Below the pieces are notes generated by a model, which ran no database searches, was not told where the DNA came from, and saw only the letters and a program-made list of their open reading frames with translations. 64,000 nucleotides of DNA, from positions 2,081-66,080 of the forward strand of contig JADHZB010000326.1 in NCBI GenBank assembly GCA_015657535.1. Direction: 5' to 3'. Shown piece after piece: positions 25,609 through 39,134 of the stretch; the first letter of the stretch is position 1, and the number at the start of each line of letters is the position of its first letter. This DNA is from Nephromyces sp. MM_2019 (taxonomy: Eukaryota; Apicomplexa; Aconoidasida; Nephromycida). Made by a program: the position numbers and the translations under genes.

Positions 25609-26056
25609 AGCTAAAAAAGTGGAAAATTAGATTTCTTTAATCGATTTTCAAAACTATTTTCTTTTGCTGTAAAATATTTTGAAACGCTATCTATTGGGCA
25701 AGGCATTCTTTTTAACAGTGAATACAGAGTATTAATATGCTACTGCAAATCAAATGTAATTTACCGAACATAAATTTTAGACATTGTACGGATCCCTGCC
25801 CTGTGCTTGATTTCGCATTAAAACCACTTAAGGCAGATTAAAAAGGTATATCTTAATAAATGTATGTTGCTAAGATGATTTGAATGGGACCGTTAGATGA
25901 AATGTCACCGTAAATGTGAAAGATCTTCAATTTCGAGTCTTAAAAATATGCCGTTGTTTTACCATTTTGAATGCAAAGCATTAACTCGCGTATAATTGGC
26001 TTCTTTCCACAAATGTTCACATCGGGTACCCCTGGGACTCCTGAAGAAAATACAAG

Positions 26057-28379
26057 CTATGTTGTAATTGCAGTGATTATTAGAAGATCTATACCAAGGG
26101 CCGCAAGCCCCATTCCTGCACCGGCGACTGCTTCTGCCAATTTCAATATCCAGGGTGGTACTGCCTTTTAATAGGTTTGATAAGTTTTGCTTCCCCCAAA
26201 ATTTTTAGATTGAGAAAATGAGTCTTACGAATGAAGCCTGGAAACTCTGGGAAGCTGCTCCGTCATGAGTTTGTAGCTGTTTACTGGCACTCCCGCTAAA
26301 TGCAGCAGATGACACCTAGCAAAACCAATTCAAGCTAAGTTAATACAAGCAGCGTCTCTACTATAAATAAAATCTAAATACCGCGCTATCAGGCGAAGTA
26401 ATAGAAGTGCCTTGTGTTTTAAGTGTTCCAACCTCCGTAATTTCTCTCTGGTCCACAGGCTAAACCGATTCTGGTATAAGTTCTTTCAGCCATAAAATGG
26501 GCGCAATTTGCAATATTTCAGTCACATCACTAGTTCATAACAGGGAAAAAGCAATATATCTTTTAGATTAGATGACTTTTGGAAAAACCAAGCGATGTAT
26601 CCTGCGAATTCTCAATTTTTAAATTTCTTTAGAATCCTTCAGCTATGCTTTTCCTACCCTCTTAAAGAAAAAACGAAATCTTGTAGATACATCATGGTAG
26701 TTACCATAAGACTATACAGTGGAAACAGCGTCTGAAAATCTTGGTTAATGCAGCGTGCTGCAAAATCGCACTTATCGAAAAGTTCCATAGAATACAGTTG
26801 TTCATTTTTAACTTTCGAAGCTATGTTTATACATATAATAAATCCTTGCAATTAAGCCAATTGTAACTTAATTTGGCATATTTTCGGTTACCTCTGAGAG
26901 TGGCTGCGCAACCGACTTTTTATTCCTCTGCAAAGAGTGTAGAATATATTTTTAATCCATCATTGAATCATTGAGATATATGCATGACGATAGATATCTT
27001 ATTTTGTATGGTAAAATAGCTCACTGTATGATGATGAGGATGCATATAAAAGGTATCGAGCACGAACTACGCCTAGTCTACTGAGAAGCTGTAGGTTGGA
27101 AAAACAAATCAGCCAAAAAATAACAAAACAAAATTTTTGGTCCCCGTGTCTTCAGATTGTACCTTTCCCACATGATCATATGGTGGGGTATTAACCCAAT
27201 TACAAGAGCTGATTATTCTAGACATACGGCATTCAAGCTTACAGAGCTTGTCTTATAGTCATAAGGAAGTGAAATTTACAAATTACAATACTGCTAACCT
27301 TAGCAATCCTCACTTCATCACGTCGGGCCACAATTTGACTTCCCCTTTGCAAAGCTTCCATCCCCACGGGACCTAGCCATGAGATTAAAGAAAGTGTCGC
27401 AGAAGTTATGCTTCGGGGAGAGAAATTAAGAACAAAAAATTATTGAGCTGGAAATATTTGATAGCACATCGAATTCGGTTATATTCTTATCAAATACCGG
27501 TGTGCAAAGGTTAATTTTTTGAGCATTTCTGAAAAGCTATGTACAACAACAGTTAGGCGCATGCTTTCTGTTTATCAGGGCCTAATCCTCTACAGCCTTT
27601 TAAGCAGAAGGAAGGGCAGGCAGTTCACTGCTATGCTGTCCACAACATATTAAAAAAAAGATTTTCTGGAGCCTATCTACTTCAAATTAGTGATTTCAGC
27701 AGGGAAAGCAGCGTAATAGGCTTGGTTGCGCATCAGCATGGCACCCAGCGTGCGTACCATAAAGTAGAATACGCTATACTATTCTTTGGCGTACAGGGAA
27801 GGTTTACCCGTAGCAAAACACTTGGGGACAAAATGGCCCTAGCATCGCTGCTTAGCGTGTAACGAAACGTTCTTTTTGGCTCTAGCGAGACAAAAAATAA
27901 AAGCCTATCGCCAAATCAGCGCACCCAAGCAGGAACTGTTCAACTGGGATGCTAACATACCGTTCGGATGTAAAATAGCTGGAGTAGATAACACAGCGGC
28001 TCCAAAAACATGCGAGAAAACGGAATACATGAAGCTAATACCAACGACTGCTAAAGCGGCATACGCCCCGCCCATGCTGCGTCGTAAGTTCTGTCCCATT
28101 GAGGCTTCAGGAGAGCACAACTACTGTACATTTCACCTGCCAGAATATTTTTTTTGGTAAATTAAGTATTATACCTCCCAAAAGGGCATCAGCCCTGGTA
28201 AGAGACGTGAACTCCATAGCTACGAGGCCGTGTAATGACACCATGTCCACGAGATACGACCAGTAGCTTGCGCCCAGGAGGAGCTTACTATGCTATTCAC
28301 AATTTTGAGCAAACTGATAAATCCTGACAGTTATTGCTACCTTTTCAAATCCAAACGCGGCCATAGGGAAAATTCATTG
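26057..28379 (-). CDS. Polytopic membrane protein, unidentified
   Basis: Ten exons chain in phase on the minus strand: 28379-28341, 28287-28175, 28104-27961, 27847-27808, 27773-27681, 27410-27314, 26927-26892, 26459-26382, 26315-26229, 26164-26057 (TAG), about 277 codons. The N-terminus is not resolved. A basic, presequence-like ATG frame at 28566-28420 is a candidate but does not join in phase. Hydrophobic segments include LLLGASYWSYLVDMVSLHG, AYAALAVVGISFMYSVFSHV, VFYFMVRTLGAML, a WLGPVGMEAL region and a C-terminal hairpin AVAGAGMGLAALGIDLLII. A Ser/Thr/Gln-rich linker (26927-26229) separates the last helix from the rest. Introns are very short in places (53, 70, 34, 66, 64 nt). At the 3' end an alternative 54-nt intron (26104-26051) would replace the last 12 residues with a longer tail. 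The exon at 27847-27808 is the weakest. I do not recognise the family. Confidence 0.6.
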
Positions 28380-28689
28380 CTACATAACAGATGTTAGTAT
28401 AGCACCGCTAAATTCTACTTAAATTTAGGCAATGTGCCCCCCGGGAAGAATATTCCCTAAGACCATAAAACTCTCGCCTTGAAATTCGGTGGGTACCACG
28501 TTTCATATTGTTTATGAATTCGAAATGTTTGCGTACATCACGGCGTAAACCGCATAAACTTTTGAGCATCTTCCGGGAGAAAATGTATTTACCACTGCGG
28601 ACAAATATAACTACTAGACTCCATGCTTCGATATCCGGAAGCCAACGCAGGAGTACGTTAAAACAGCACATGTCAATTTGAATCACATT

Positions 28690-30005
28690 ATGTATTGAGG
28701 ATGAACGACAACAATTTACGCGTCACTTCGTTGGATACGAATCTATCCCTGTGGTTGCACGCTTATATTGAGAAAGTTCAGTCACTGCTTTAGCATTGTC
28801 GCATTAACATGATGAATGACACCGCCACTCGAGTAGAACAGCGAGTACACACGCAGCTTTCGCAGAACAAGCGTTGTATCACTTGTTTGGCATGATAACT
28901 TTTCCTGCAGCAATGAGAATGCCTCTTACAAAGAAAATTTCTACAGATTCTCAGGTCCAAAAAGTCCCTTTAATGTGCTCATAAACTTTAAGAGAAATTA
29001 CGACCATTATTATGCGAGATAACGGTAGCACGCATCAAGGAGCATATGAAAAAAAGTAGGCAAAGTCAGCAATAGGCATCCCCGAACAAACACAGTTTCA
29101 AACAGTTATGGAACATCAGAGGCTATAACTCCTGAGATAATCCTTTCCTATATTTTTAGTTCATAAAACAAGTGAGTTACCTAGTAGTGAATACTACCCA
29201 TGCCATGAAGCGCATAAATCATAGAGATTCATGTTACAAACTTATAAAAATCATCCGAAAAGACATTTAGCTACATTCTGAAGTATCAAATCTGGAAAAA
29301 GAAAGGCCGCCAGTATAATACAGCACAAGCAAGCATGCTTCCAGCGTGGGTTACTCGATCTGTAGTCAATGCCAAAGTAAACCTTAGCAGTGATCATACC
29401 GCATTGATTTTTCGCAGACCACGTTATTTCCAAAATTAATAAAACAGCGAGGGAGACAGTATTGCGATGAGTACGATACATACAAATACAATACGCGACC
29501 TCGAGATAAACATAAATATCTTATGCAAGATGGAGCTTAATGTAACAGCAACTCTTGAGCTTAAAAAATATCACCCGAATCGATTAGCCAGTACCATATA
29601 CACAGCCAAGTAGCAATGCAACGCATCATTTTTCTCGTACAAAACCAGTAATTGCTAGTAAAAATCTCCAATCGCAATCCTCACAGGTAAGCAACAGCTC
29701 CAAAAATACAAAGAAATAGCGCAGTTCCAAAGCATTAGTACCATGTCTTGATAAATTACAGTAGGATAATACCGCATGCAGCATGTTAGGGTAATCTCCA
29801 ATTTTATTTATTTCCTACCACAGGTAAGCAAGAATAAGATGTACCAAATTTCATGACGCTAAGCTAAGCTGATGCTGGTGGAAAATGGCTGTCATGCTAA
29901 TTCGAAATAATTCTTCAACTCAAAAGCAGTTTTCCATTCAAAATTCATAAATTATGGATTAAATAGCTCACAATCGCGATATTCGGCCTTTCCAGAAAAC
30001 TTAGA
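28690..30005. other. Spacer upstream of the polytopic gene / downstream of the T-protein gene
   Basis: Probably holds the missing first exon(s) of the minus-strand membrane-protein gene, but no candidate with the required phase and start was convincing. Confidence 0.4.
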
Positions 30006-30010
30006 TTCAT

Positions 30011-33000
30011 TTAAGGAACGCGGTAGAAGGAAGCAGGTATAAACGGCATTTTCGCTATTTCGGCAGGCTTCATTTTCCCTCGCAGTTCCGCTTGTATTTT
30101 GGTGCCAACCTATTTAAACAGTTCAAAGAAGCTTAAAATCTTTAAAACCACGAGAAAATAATGATATATTAAAAATTCGTGATAAAATAAGCTTATAAAA
30201 ATGTCTCATATCGAAGTTCTTGGCTATTCTTCTCCTATTATAAAATAAACTATGTAATATCTCCTCTGCATGAGATGGAACTTAAGGAAACCCATGTAAG
30301 ATTATATGGAATACCAGAAAGTCTTAAAAACCGTAACAATGTGTAGTACCACCATCATCGAAAAGCATTCTGCATGGTGCAGATGTCATACTTAATAGGT
30401 GGTTTACCTCCATCTACCGCTTTACACTGCTTTTAGTCCAATGATAGCCTAGAAGGTAATGCACATATCGCCAGAAACGCACGGAACAATTTCCATGGCA
30501 TAACACACAGGCCTCATTATTGCAATTACATTTTTTAATTTCTTGGATATCCGGAACAATTTTGTGAATATTTGCATAACCGCAAATTGGCCCCGTCGTT
30601 AAAACACACAATACGAAACACCGTGAAATGCTCACTACATTGCTGAAAGCGCCTCAAGCCAGCGAAGCACACAATTTCACCTTACCAATCACACATCTTA
30701 AATAAGGAATTTCTGGGGATAAATTAAAATTAGCATGGCAATTCTATAAAGAGCGCTTTTTATATAATCTGTAACCATCGTCTTGAAGGAGCAAAATTCG
30801 CTTCATTGCGAACAAAAACAAGCCAATCCTAAGCCATTCTACGCAAACCGAAGCTTCCAGAATAAAAAATACAGTACTAAAGCGGTAGCTAGCAAAAGAA
30901 GGAAAAAAATTTCCACTTTTTAATGCAAATGAAGAGTCTCAATGCATACCTTTGAGAATGGCGTCTTCACGTAGGCCATAGCTACGGGGAACTGTAGTGA
31001 TGGGGCGAAGGTACCACTAGTTACTACTCCAATCTCATCACCTTCTTCACTGAACAATTTTGCTCCCTCTGTACGGAAAAACTATTCGTACGCTTATAAT
31101 ATCACACATTGAAATGCAAAAATCAACGTGGCCAGGAAGCAACCAACTTGAAAAGATGATTTCAAAAGTAAGATCGTAACGGTTTCATTACCAAAATTAC
31201 ATTTGGGAACAAAACATGAATCTTGACAATAAAAAATTAGCTTCACAGCCTTAATATGTCTCAAGAAGATTTCACGATGTGAAAAATATTTCACTGTCTT
31301 GCAGAAGGAAAATAATTAGCATGCCTTTTCTGTAATTACCTCTTAACACAGCCCTATCGAAGAAACGGAGGCCTACACGCTTCCTAGGGGCACCATTCTT
31401 TAGCTGCTCTAAAACCTTGTCAACTCCCAGGAATTCTCCAGGAGCCCTTCTCTTCTTCGCTAAGTGAAAAAATAACTTCATTTCCGTATATATATCAAAG
31501 CAAAAAAATTGAACTAACAGCAACTTAGCAGTGCGGTTATTATGCAAGTTGAGGGCTACTCCTTGAGGCTATCCAGACCCACACGTTGAAGCCACTATGT
31601 ACTACTTTCCCTAAGCGATACAAGATCATCTATTCGAATTTATCAGCACACGAAAACGCAGGATCATGCTCCAAATTCCGGCCAATAATTGGCAAGCTCC
31701 AACAATTGGAAGAAATCCCAGCACTTTCCCTTTCTTAAATCCCGAAATACCGGCTGCCTCGACATCCGAAGCACACAGGCATCAGAGGCATTATCTGCTA
31801 TCTTCTAAGCATGCAATTTCCACAAAATCTAGCTGCCTTAAATATCAAGTGAACCTGTTACAGTATCCGCATCTTCACTATGACAAACAGAAAAAAGAAA
31901 GCCGCCATAATTCGCTCTTACATTATGAATTTACCACAATTTAGTAAAAGGTTAATGTTTTGCAGCATTATTTGAAGCATCTTGCTTTTCAGACGCCATG
32001 AAAATATAATGATATACATTAGTAGAATGACCTTCAATCCCATTTAAAAGCACCGTATAAATTGTACCAAAAAAGAAATATATACTAGTGAATTTTGGCA
32101 ATTATCAAAGTACAAAAAGAGCAAAGCTCCTTCAAAAATACCTATGGTCCACGTCAGCGCAGCCTCAATAGGAGTCGTTTCCTCATTTAAATCATGCCCG
32201 TAAAGGCAGAAACCAGCCTCGAGTCTTAACGTATCTCGGGCACCAAGTCCTGCTAACTTCACAGTATCAAATGAAAGAAGTCTCCTCACCAGTTGCTCAA
32301 CTGAACCATCAGGAACAGAGATCTAAGCGCACACAATTTGAAGAATAAAATCACGACATGCAGTACGCTAGCATTCGATACAAAATCACTGTAAGAGCAA
32401 GAAAGTACAGAGCAGTAGCTAGAACACTAAAAGTCACAAACTATCAACAAAAACTACTCTGCCGATCAAGTTTGAGCAGAAGGCAAATTTCACGACACTA
32501 AAATGTACTTCATGAAGCGACTGTGAAAATAAGAAAAAAGTTGGGCAAAAACATTTCCAGTAAATCAGCAAAAAGACTTGGATAGATTCTTCTCCTCAGA
32601 TGAATACCGCACGGAAAAACATATTTTTTGAAAAATTCAAAATACACGCTTGTTTCATCAGGTAAGCTACATTTTTCGCCGAAGTTGCATGCAACTTCGT
32701 GCTCTAGACTCAGAGAAATTGATAGCCGTATGAAGCACACACATATTGTTCGCACAGTCCGATTGTAAATTTGAATATACATCTAGCACACTTGAACACA
32801 GTATAGAATGCAGCCGCCCAGTGCTGGCATGGCAAAACTAGTAAGATGGAAGTCGCACAACAGAAGATTTAATTAAAAAAAGTGCAAACTAGGGCCCAAA
32901 AATAATCACGAAAGGAAAAAGCGCGTATATAAAACCGCAAATATGCCGTGTAGGAAATATTTTTTCAGACACTCCAACTCAGTAAGCCTTCACAATTTCA

Positions 33001-36000
33001 AAGGAATAGTTACTAGGTTTAAATGCGTAAAAACCTTGAATATTTCAAAATAAAGTAGAAGCTTGAAAAAAAGGTAAAAGTGACGATAACCCGAGGTTCA
33101 ATGGGGTGTATATACACTATAGAGAAAAGCAACAACTATGAACCAAAGTAAAATACCCGAATCTCAGAAATTCAAGCATAAAAATTTGTTCTCCCACACA
33201 AGTGTCTACTGAGCTTCATTCCAAAAGCCTCCAAGGAGGATAAAATCTTTATGTTCATCGAATACTGTGAATGATGCACATTAGAGACAATGAAGAAAAA
33301 GTCGCGAGGGAGATATAACCTCAAACCCATCTTCTCCAGTATAGCCACATCTTGAAACCATTGAATTTTTAATTCCATCGACGGTAGTTCGCACACCTGA
33401 TGTGAAATATGCAAGACCAGTAGCGAGATGAAAATTATATTTCAGAAGCACTAGAACATACCCAAAGACAAACATAATGCATATAAACTGAAGAGAAGCT
33501 TTGGAAATATCCAAAGACATATTAGAGCAAGAATCTTCCACATTTGAAGAGTTCAAAAAACACACAATTTGATTCTACAGCTTAAAAAAAATCTGCAAGG
33601 TGTGAAAACTCAACTTTAAAAACAATGGGCCTTAATCCAGAGAGTTAAAAAAGGAAATTTTGCAAAAAATTGGTATCTCATAAACCCGAAACCGGAAACC
33701 CTATTAAAATTTTTTTGCAACAACGCAACTAATCAAATAACACAGCTCCTGCAATTTAAACCACCAAAAAACTACAAGAAAACACACGCTTATCATATTT
33801 TATCTCAGCGAAGAAGCGATTAAAATGGGATTATATGACAAAATATAGCTTAAAGGAGACGAAAATGTCATGTTTTCTCAAGGCAAGATTCAGATACCCG
33901 TCATAAAAGGCATTTTCTCTAGACTGAAATCAAACGGCAAAAGTTGCTGCAGAACTTTCATTGACTCTGGACCTTGAAGAGCGAGTAATGATTGCTCTTG
34001 TAGAAGCTCCATTGTAACATCCATACCTATATGGAAAGAATGGAATAGCCTATTAAGATAAAAAACACCAAGACAGTCTATAGTCTTCAAGAACGAATTT
34101 TTTTGGGAAAAAACCAAGTTTAAACTTCAAAGGTGAAAAGTTGACTAGATTGGTGCTAAACTGAATTAAACTTCCAGCATAACGTAAATTCATTCAAATG
34201 CTTACATAATGTACCAGGTCCACGATACCACACAGTAGAAGCATTAATATCACACCTGGAAAAGCTTAAATGTCTTATTGAAAGAAATTATGGAAACAAA
34301 AAGTATTAGCATAATTTCGTGTAAAATTCATAGTTGAAAAAAAATTTCAAGCGAAATATACATAGGATAAAACAAAATAATATAATTTTATGTCTATTTT
34401 AATTATTAAACGGGACAAGAATCTTCACGTAAAAAGCGAGAGTTGATAATGACAAGCCACAAATCAGGCAAATCACCACACAGTATAAAATTTGATGAAA
34501 AAACACTCGAAAATTCACTTTATGAAAAACAATAAAAACTTCACTTTTTCAATGAAAAAACACCCCAAAATCCCCGTTTTTACGCCAAAAAATCCACCTT
34601 ATGTTTGCAGCTAAATTCATCACTATACAAACAAATTAACATGAAAAAAAAAAACATCCGACCATCAGCCTTGGCCAACTCTAAGTATTTTGTTAAATGA
34701 GCCATATCTTTATCACGGCAACCTCCATTAATGACGACATTCAAAAAATCCTCCTGTAATTGCACAAGAAAAACAAAATTCACGAAACAAGAAAATGGCA
34801 GCTCCTAAACATAATTCCCACGTAAATTTCACAAAATTTCGTCCATTCCTAAATAGAATCTCCCCTAGCTTCCATACTGATGGTGAGACATAGTACACCT
34901 CTTTGCAAAAAAGACAAGGTGATGAGCAAGTTGCGTAGCAGGTATGTTCGAAGGTGGTTAACTAATGAATACAGAAGCTAAAATACACCAAATCTCTTGA
35001 AAAAAAGAGATTTACACAAAAAATACCCAAAAAAGATGCCTCTAGAAGAAACTACTTTTCATAAAATAGGATATTCTCTGCATGACAACTACCCCTATTG
35101 TTATAAAACATAAAAAGTTAGGAATATCTAATTCTCGGTCATATTCGCAGTTCACAGGTCTGAAAATTTCACACTTTTCAAAATCTTCAAAATTTTTTTC
35201 AAATTAATTGGATACTTCGTTAGTCTAGAGTCCTGCTTCTTTCAGGTAATTTCTACGATAGAAAATACCAAATCATTTTTAAAAAAATACTTCAAAGGCA
35301 GTTTTCAGCATAGGTCTCCGTTTCGCTCGAGCTGTAGACCATTTCATGAGCTCTCTTGTCGAAGAAAAAAGTAAAAATTCACTTTTAAAACAAAAACAAA
35401 TTTGTTCATTAATGCTTTGTATACAAAAATTTCTATAAAATTTGCTCATAGTCCTTTGCTTTTAACAAGAATTATTTGAGTAAGAACCGAAAGTGAAAGC
35501 TTTAGAGATTAATGACAAAAAAGAGATGTAAAAATTGATGTTTTGTGAAAAAGACATTTTAGATGAAGAAACGCCACATATGTTCATCTTCTTAGAGCTC
35601 AATGCGCATAACACATGGCAGGTTCAAGCAATTGAAATCATTAAATTTGGGTGTGCGTCTTTGTGAGTCTTTGTGGGTGAGATTTTTCAGAAATAATAAG
35701 CACCCTAGCCCTCCACAATTTAGTTCTACTAATAACCACAATAGCAGGGGGCTACTGAATCTCAATAATATCACTAGAATAAGCACATAAAAAATAACAG
35801 AAAAAATTTCACCTGAGCAGTTATGATTGTATCGTCCTTAATGCCACCTTGCTCATTCATCAGCAAACTAAGCCTTGCCTCATGGAGAGCCAAACCTGAT
35901 AAAGAGCAGGATTGAAGATATATAAAACGCTAAAGGAAAGGTTAAAGAAAAAAGCTTCAGTATATCTGCAGTAGCCATTATATGCAGAGCTAGGTATTTA

Positions 36001-38596
36001 GATTAACACAGAGTAATGAGTAAGCAGATAACGCCATATAAACGAAATATCAAAAGCCAAAAAATGAGCCATATTCGAGAGGAGAAAGCAACATTAATTT
36101 TACAAAACATGCAGCTTCAACAGATATTCAGATATTGGGGGACAGTATTACTGCCAAAAAATAAGGAAGAAAAACTCACACACACGGCGTATATCCCAAT
36201 CGAAGGGTGTATATCCCACACACACGCACACACACATAAAGTATAATCGATAAAAGAAGTAGGATAACACAAAAAACTTATTGCATACAATGGAAAGGCA
36301 TAACATGCGAAGAAACGAAAAAAAATTTGATAAGGTCACTTGCAGTTCCTCCTCTGCAAAAAGAATATCTTGGCTTACCTTTAACGTCACCTACAACCAA
36401 TTTTTCGAGGAATTTAATGCGATCGGCACCGTAAATTCTGAGAAAAGATAATTTACTTGCATTAAAGCTTGCTAAAACACATTTGAGGGAAGTACTAAAC
36501 ATTATGACATTAATAAAAGCTTTTATGCCTCTTTTTGCTCATGAAACTCACATGCTCACACCGGCAGCTTAAAGTGCTGAAGACTTTCAATGGAGGGAAT
36601 CATTGAAACAGGAACAAGTACTTGTCCATACCCACAATATCAAATGAAACGTAATGCTGAATCAGTTATAGCAAAAAACTTTGATAAACTGAGAATCTTC
36701 AATCCTTAGTGGCGATATCAGGAACCAACAAGGTCTTTGCAATAAATGATCAAAAAAATATCTACAGAGGCTATGAGCAGCACTATAAACTCTCTTATAT
36801 ATAGGCTATATTTCTTCGAATACATCAAATTTGAAGAGCCGAAAACACACCGAGCAACGGCATGAGGGGTTCCTCATCGAAAGCAGAGCAATTATATGAA
36901 ACGCATTAAAAAAATAATCTTGAGAGCACTATACTGACTCAAGGAAATCAAAGTTTTTTTCATGTCATAGATATATAATACATGACTAGATATATCAAGG
37001 CCGAGTAGGGGTCATAAGAAAAAAATTGAAAATCAATGGGATTGATGCAAATGGCGGCAAAATCCAAGATGAAAAATACACAAACACCAATCCATGAGTA
37101 ATCTTATGCCGTCATCTTAAGAGGGTGCGAAACGGGCAATGCAATTATTCATAACTTAAAACAAAAATAGACTATGCCACTTTATAGTGTGTGATATCAG
37201 CCATAACGTATGTATCATCCAGAAAGTACAGTAGAGAGGGTCCATTAGGTGATTGAAAACAAACCTGACTTGTCCCATGTGCGATACATCAAAGATAGAG
37301 GCATTAGAGCGCGTGTGAAGATGTGAAGATATGATGCCATCACTACCATATTGAATAGGAAGGCTCCATCCAGCAAAGTCCACCATTTTTCCACCGAATT
37401 CCAAGTGCAACGGATACATGGCTGTCTTCAACAGTTGCTGCATTGAGGCACGTGAAATATACAAGCTAATTTATAGAGCAATCTCAGCGAACTATAAGCA
37501 GCGTTCACTGAAAAAAAGCAAATATCCTTCTGAATTACTTTACATTAAAAAAAAATTACAACGTACGTGCATTCAACTTCAGACTATGCAAAAAGCAACA
37601 AATTCTGTAAAAAAATGAAGGGTAAAATCTTTCTCCATGAGGGCTTCTTATTAATGGCAAACAAAGTGAAGCTAGCCCTCTGCAAAAGTAACACACTGAG
37701 CTACAATTCCAGGGCTACTCCAGTTTTAAACTTAGGCAATACATAAAGTGAGGTCCGTGCCTAATAAACATAGTAGGCATACACAGTGGTATTCGCCCAT
37801 CAACTATCACAATGGCGACCTCGCACACGTTTGCTATCTGCAATTGTACTATACACACCAACCGCAAATAATAACTGACAAGCTTTTTTCCTATGCAAAT
37901 AATTTTACAAAAAAAAAGCAAATTTTATAGCAGTTTCAGCGGGGCAAATTAAGGATGTTCTACAGCGCTATTTACTATTTGACCTTACCATTCAACCCAA
38001 GCCATAAAGGGAATATAAACTGCGTTGCTAGCAAAAGCTAAATCTCTAATACACGCTGTATAGTAACTTCATGGGTAGAAAAGAAACCTTGCTCTAGTTC
38101 ATCCATGATATATATCCCTTTACCTCCTTATATTTACGCAAATGAAACTGCAAGGGTATCTACAAGTGATGGCATTGCAAAAAATATATCGAGCAAATAC
38201 AGATACTTGGTTTCCCAAATTTCTTACGGTGTTATACAAGTATCCAAACAAACAACATAATGCCGAATACCACAATTATCCATAACCCATATTAATACGT
38301 AACGGATTTCATAAAAAAACAAAATGTTCTTCCAGTGATGAATATTGGCCTTCATCGTGCGGTATGCTCAGTATCACGCGTAAAAGCTTTACCACTCAAG
38401 TGGAAAGTGTATACCTTAAGGGCGAACGCCGCCCTTTGCAGTGATCAAACACCGAAACGTAGAGAAGGCTTCGGAATCATACATGAGGGCGTACCTTTGA
38501 TTCAGAACCGCTAGAAAAACAGCGAGAAAATTGACGTGAAGCAGAAGCGGAAATCCCGCTTCTAGCCCATGTCCTCAACATGGTAGAGAACGCCAT
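30011..38596 (-). CDS. GCVT: Glycine cleavage system T-protein (aminomethyltransferase), mitochondrial
   Basis: Eleven exons: 38596-38495, 37437-37265, 36437-36379, 35895-35813, 34753-34663, 34026-33898, 33396-33320, 32322-32142, 31459-31340, 31068-30950, 30109-30011. All have GT-AG borders and matching phase, giving 410 aa (human precursor is 403). Exon 1 is a typical mitochondrial presequence rich in Arg and Ser with no acidic residue until its end ([13 protein letters not shown]); an in-frame stop lies upstream of its ATG. The mature part shows the T-protein landmarks: [40 protein letters not shown] with the catalytic Asp (about residue 132), [51 protein letters not shown] and a C-terminal KMPF. 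The enzyme transfers the methylene group from the aminomethyl-H-protein to tetrahydrofolate and releases ammonia in the matrix. The conserved features separate it from the IBA57/YgfZ paralogues. Introns are A-rich on the plus strand and hold no other gene. Confidence 0.96.
36177..36240. repeat. CA-rich repeat in a GCVT intron
   Basis: Imperfect CA tract split by a short duplicated block (GTATATCCCA occurs at about 36189 and 36208). It lies in the intron between the exons at 36437-36379 and 35895-35813. Confidence 0.8.
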
Positions 38597-38599
38597 TGC

Positions 38600-39134
38600 C
38601 TTCAATCCGGAAACAATTATAGCTTAGAGAGTCAGAAAAGAAGATGTAAAGCACATACGTATAATGAATGAAGCGGCAGAGTCACAAAGATGTACGCACA
38701 ATTGGCACTGATGTTCAGAGCACCATGCGTCCCAAGATCAACCTGACAAAAATGCTGGGTGGCTTTTAGAAATCAGTGAGGCAAAAAAAGGTACCCAACA
38801 GGTTAAGCAAACGACACGTTTGGAGGAGGGCAATTTTTCGGTTTCATGGCAGCGACTGAAGGTGCGACGTACGAGTATATGCTTTGATGCTGGGGTCGTG
38901 AGCCTCCCACTCTGCCATTGCTGGCAGGATACAGTGAGAAATACCACAGCTTTCATTCATCCCGGTGGACCAATCAGCGGTTTGGCAAGGGAGTTACGTG
39001 TTGCGCATCCCGGGACCTTGCGAGAGATTAAATACAAATATTCAAGGTGCGGCCGTCTGTATCGCAGCGAGGCGCAGCGCTCGTGAGGGTTTCGGAGTGA
39101 CTACTGTTTGCTAATCTGCCACTGCGCACTTTAC
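38600..39134 (-). other. GC-richer stretch, possible 3' exon of the next gene
   Basis: Lies between the GCVT start codon (38596) and the exon at 39305-39135. The segment at about 38950-38780 is open in two minus-strand frames after a CTGCCAG acceptor; one frame begins MAEWEAHDPSIKAY and ends in TGA. The preceding exon ends in phase 0, which would instead use the frame starting QWQSGRL. The plus strand is also open (38820-39086). I cannot decide which, if any, is real. Confidence 0.25.

Noticed and set aside
37156..37464. 102-codon minus-strand frame taken as a whole T-protein exon starting at 37464
   Set aside because: The first codon is TTG, not ATG. The frame runs through a GT donor at 37264, and the presequence exon at 38596-38495 joins in phase at 37437.
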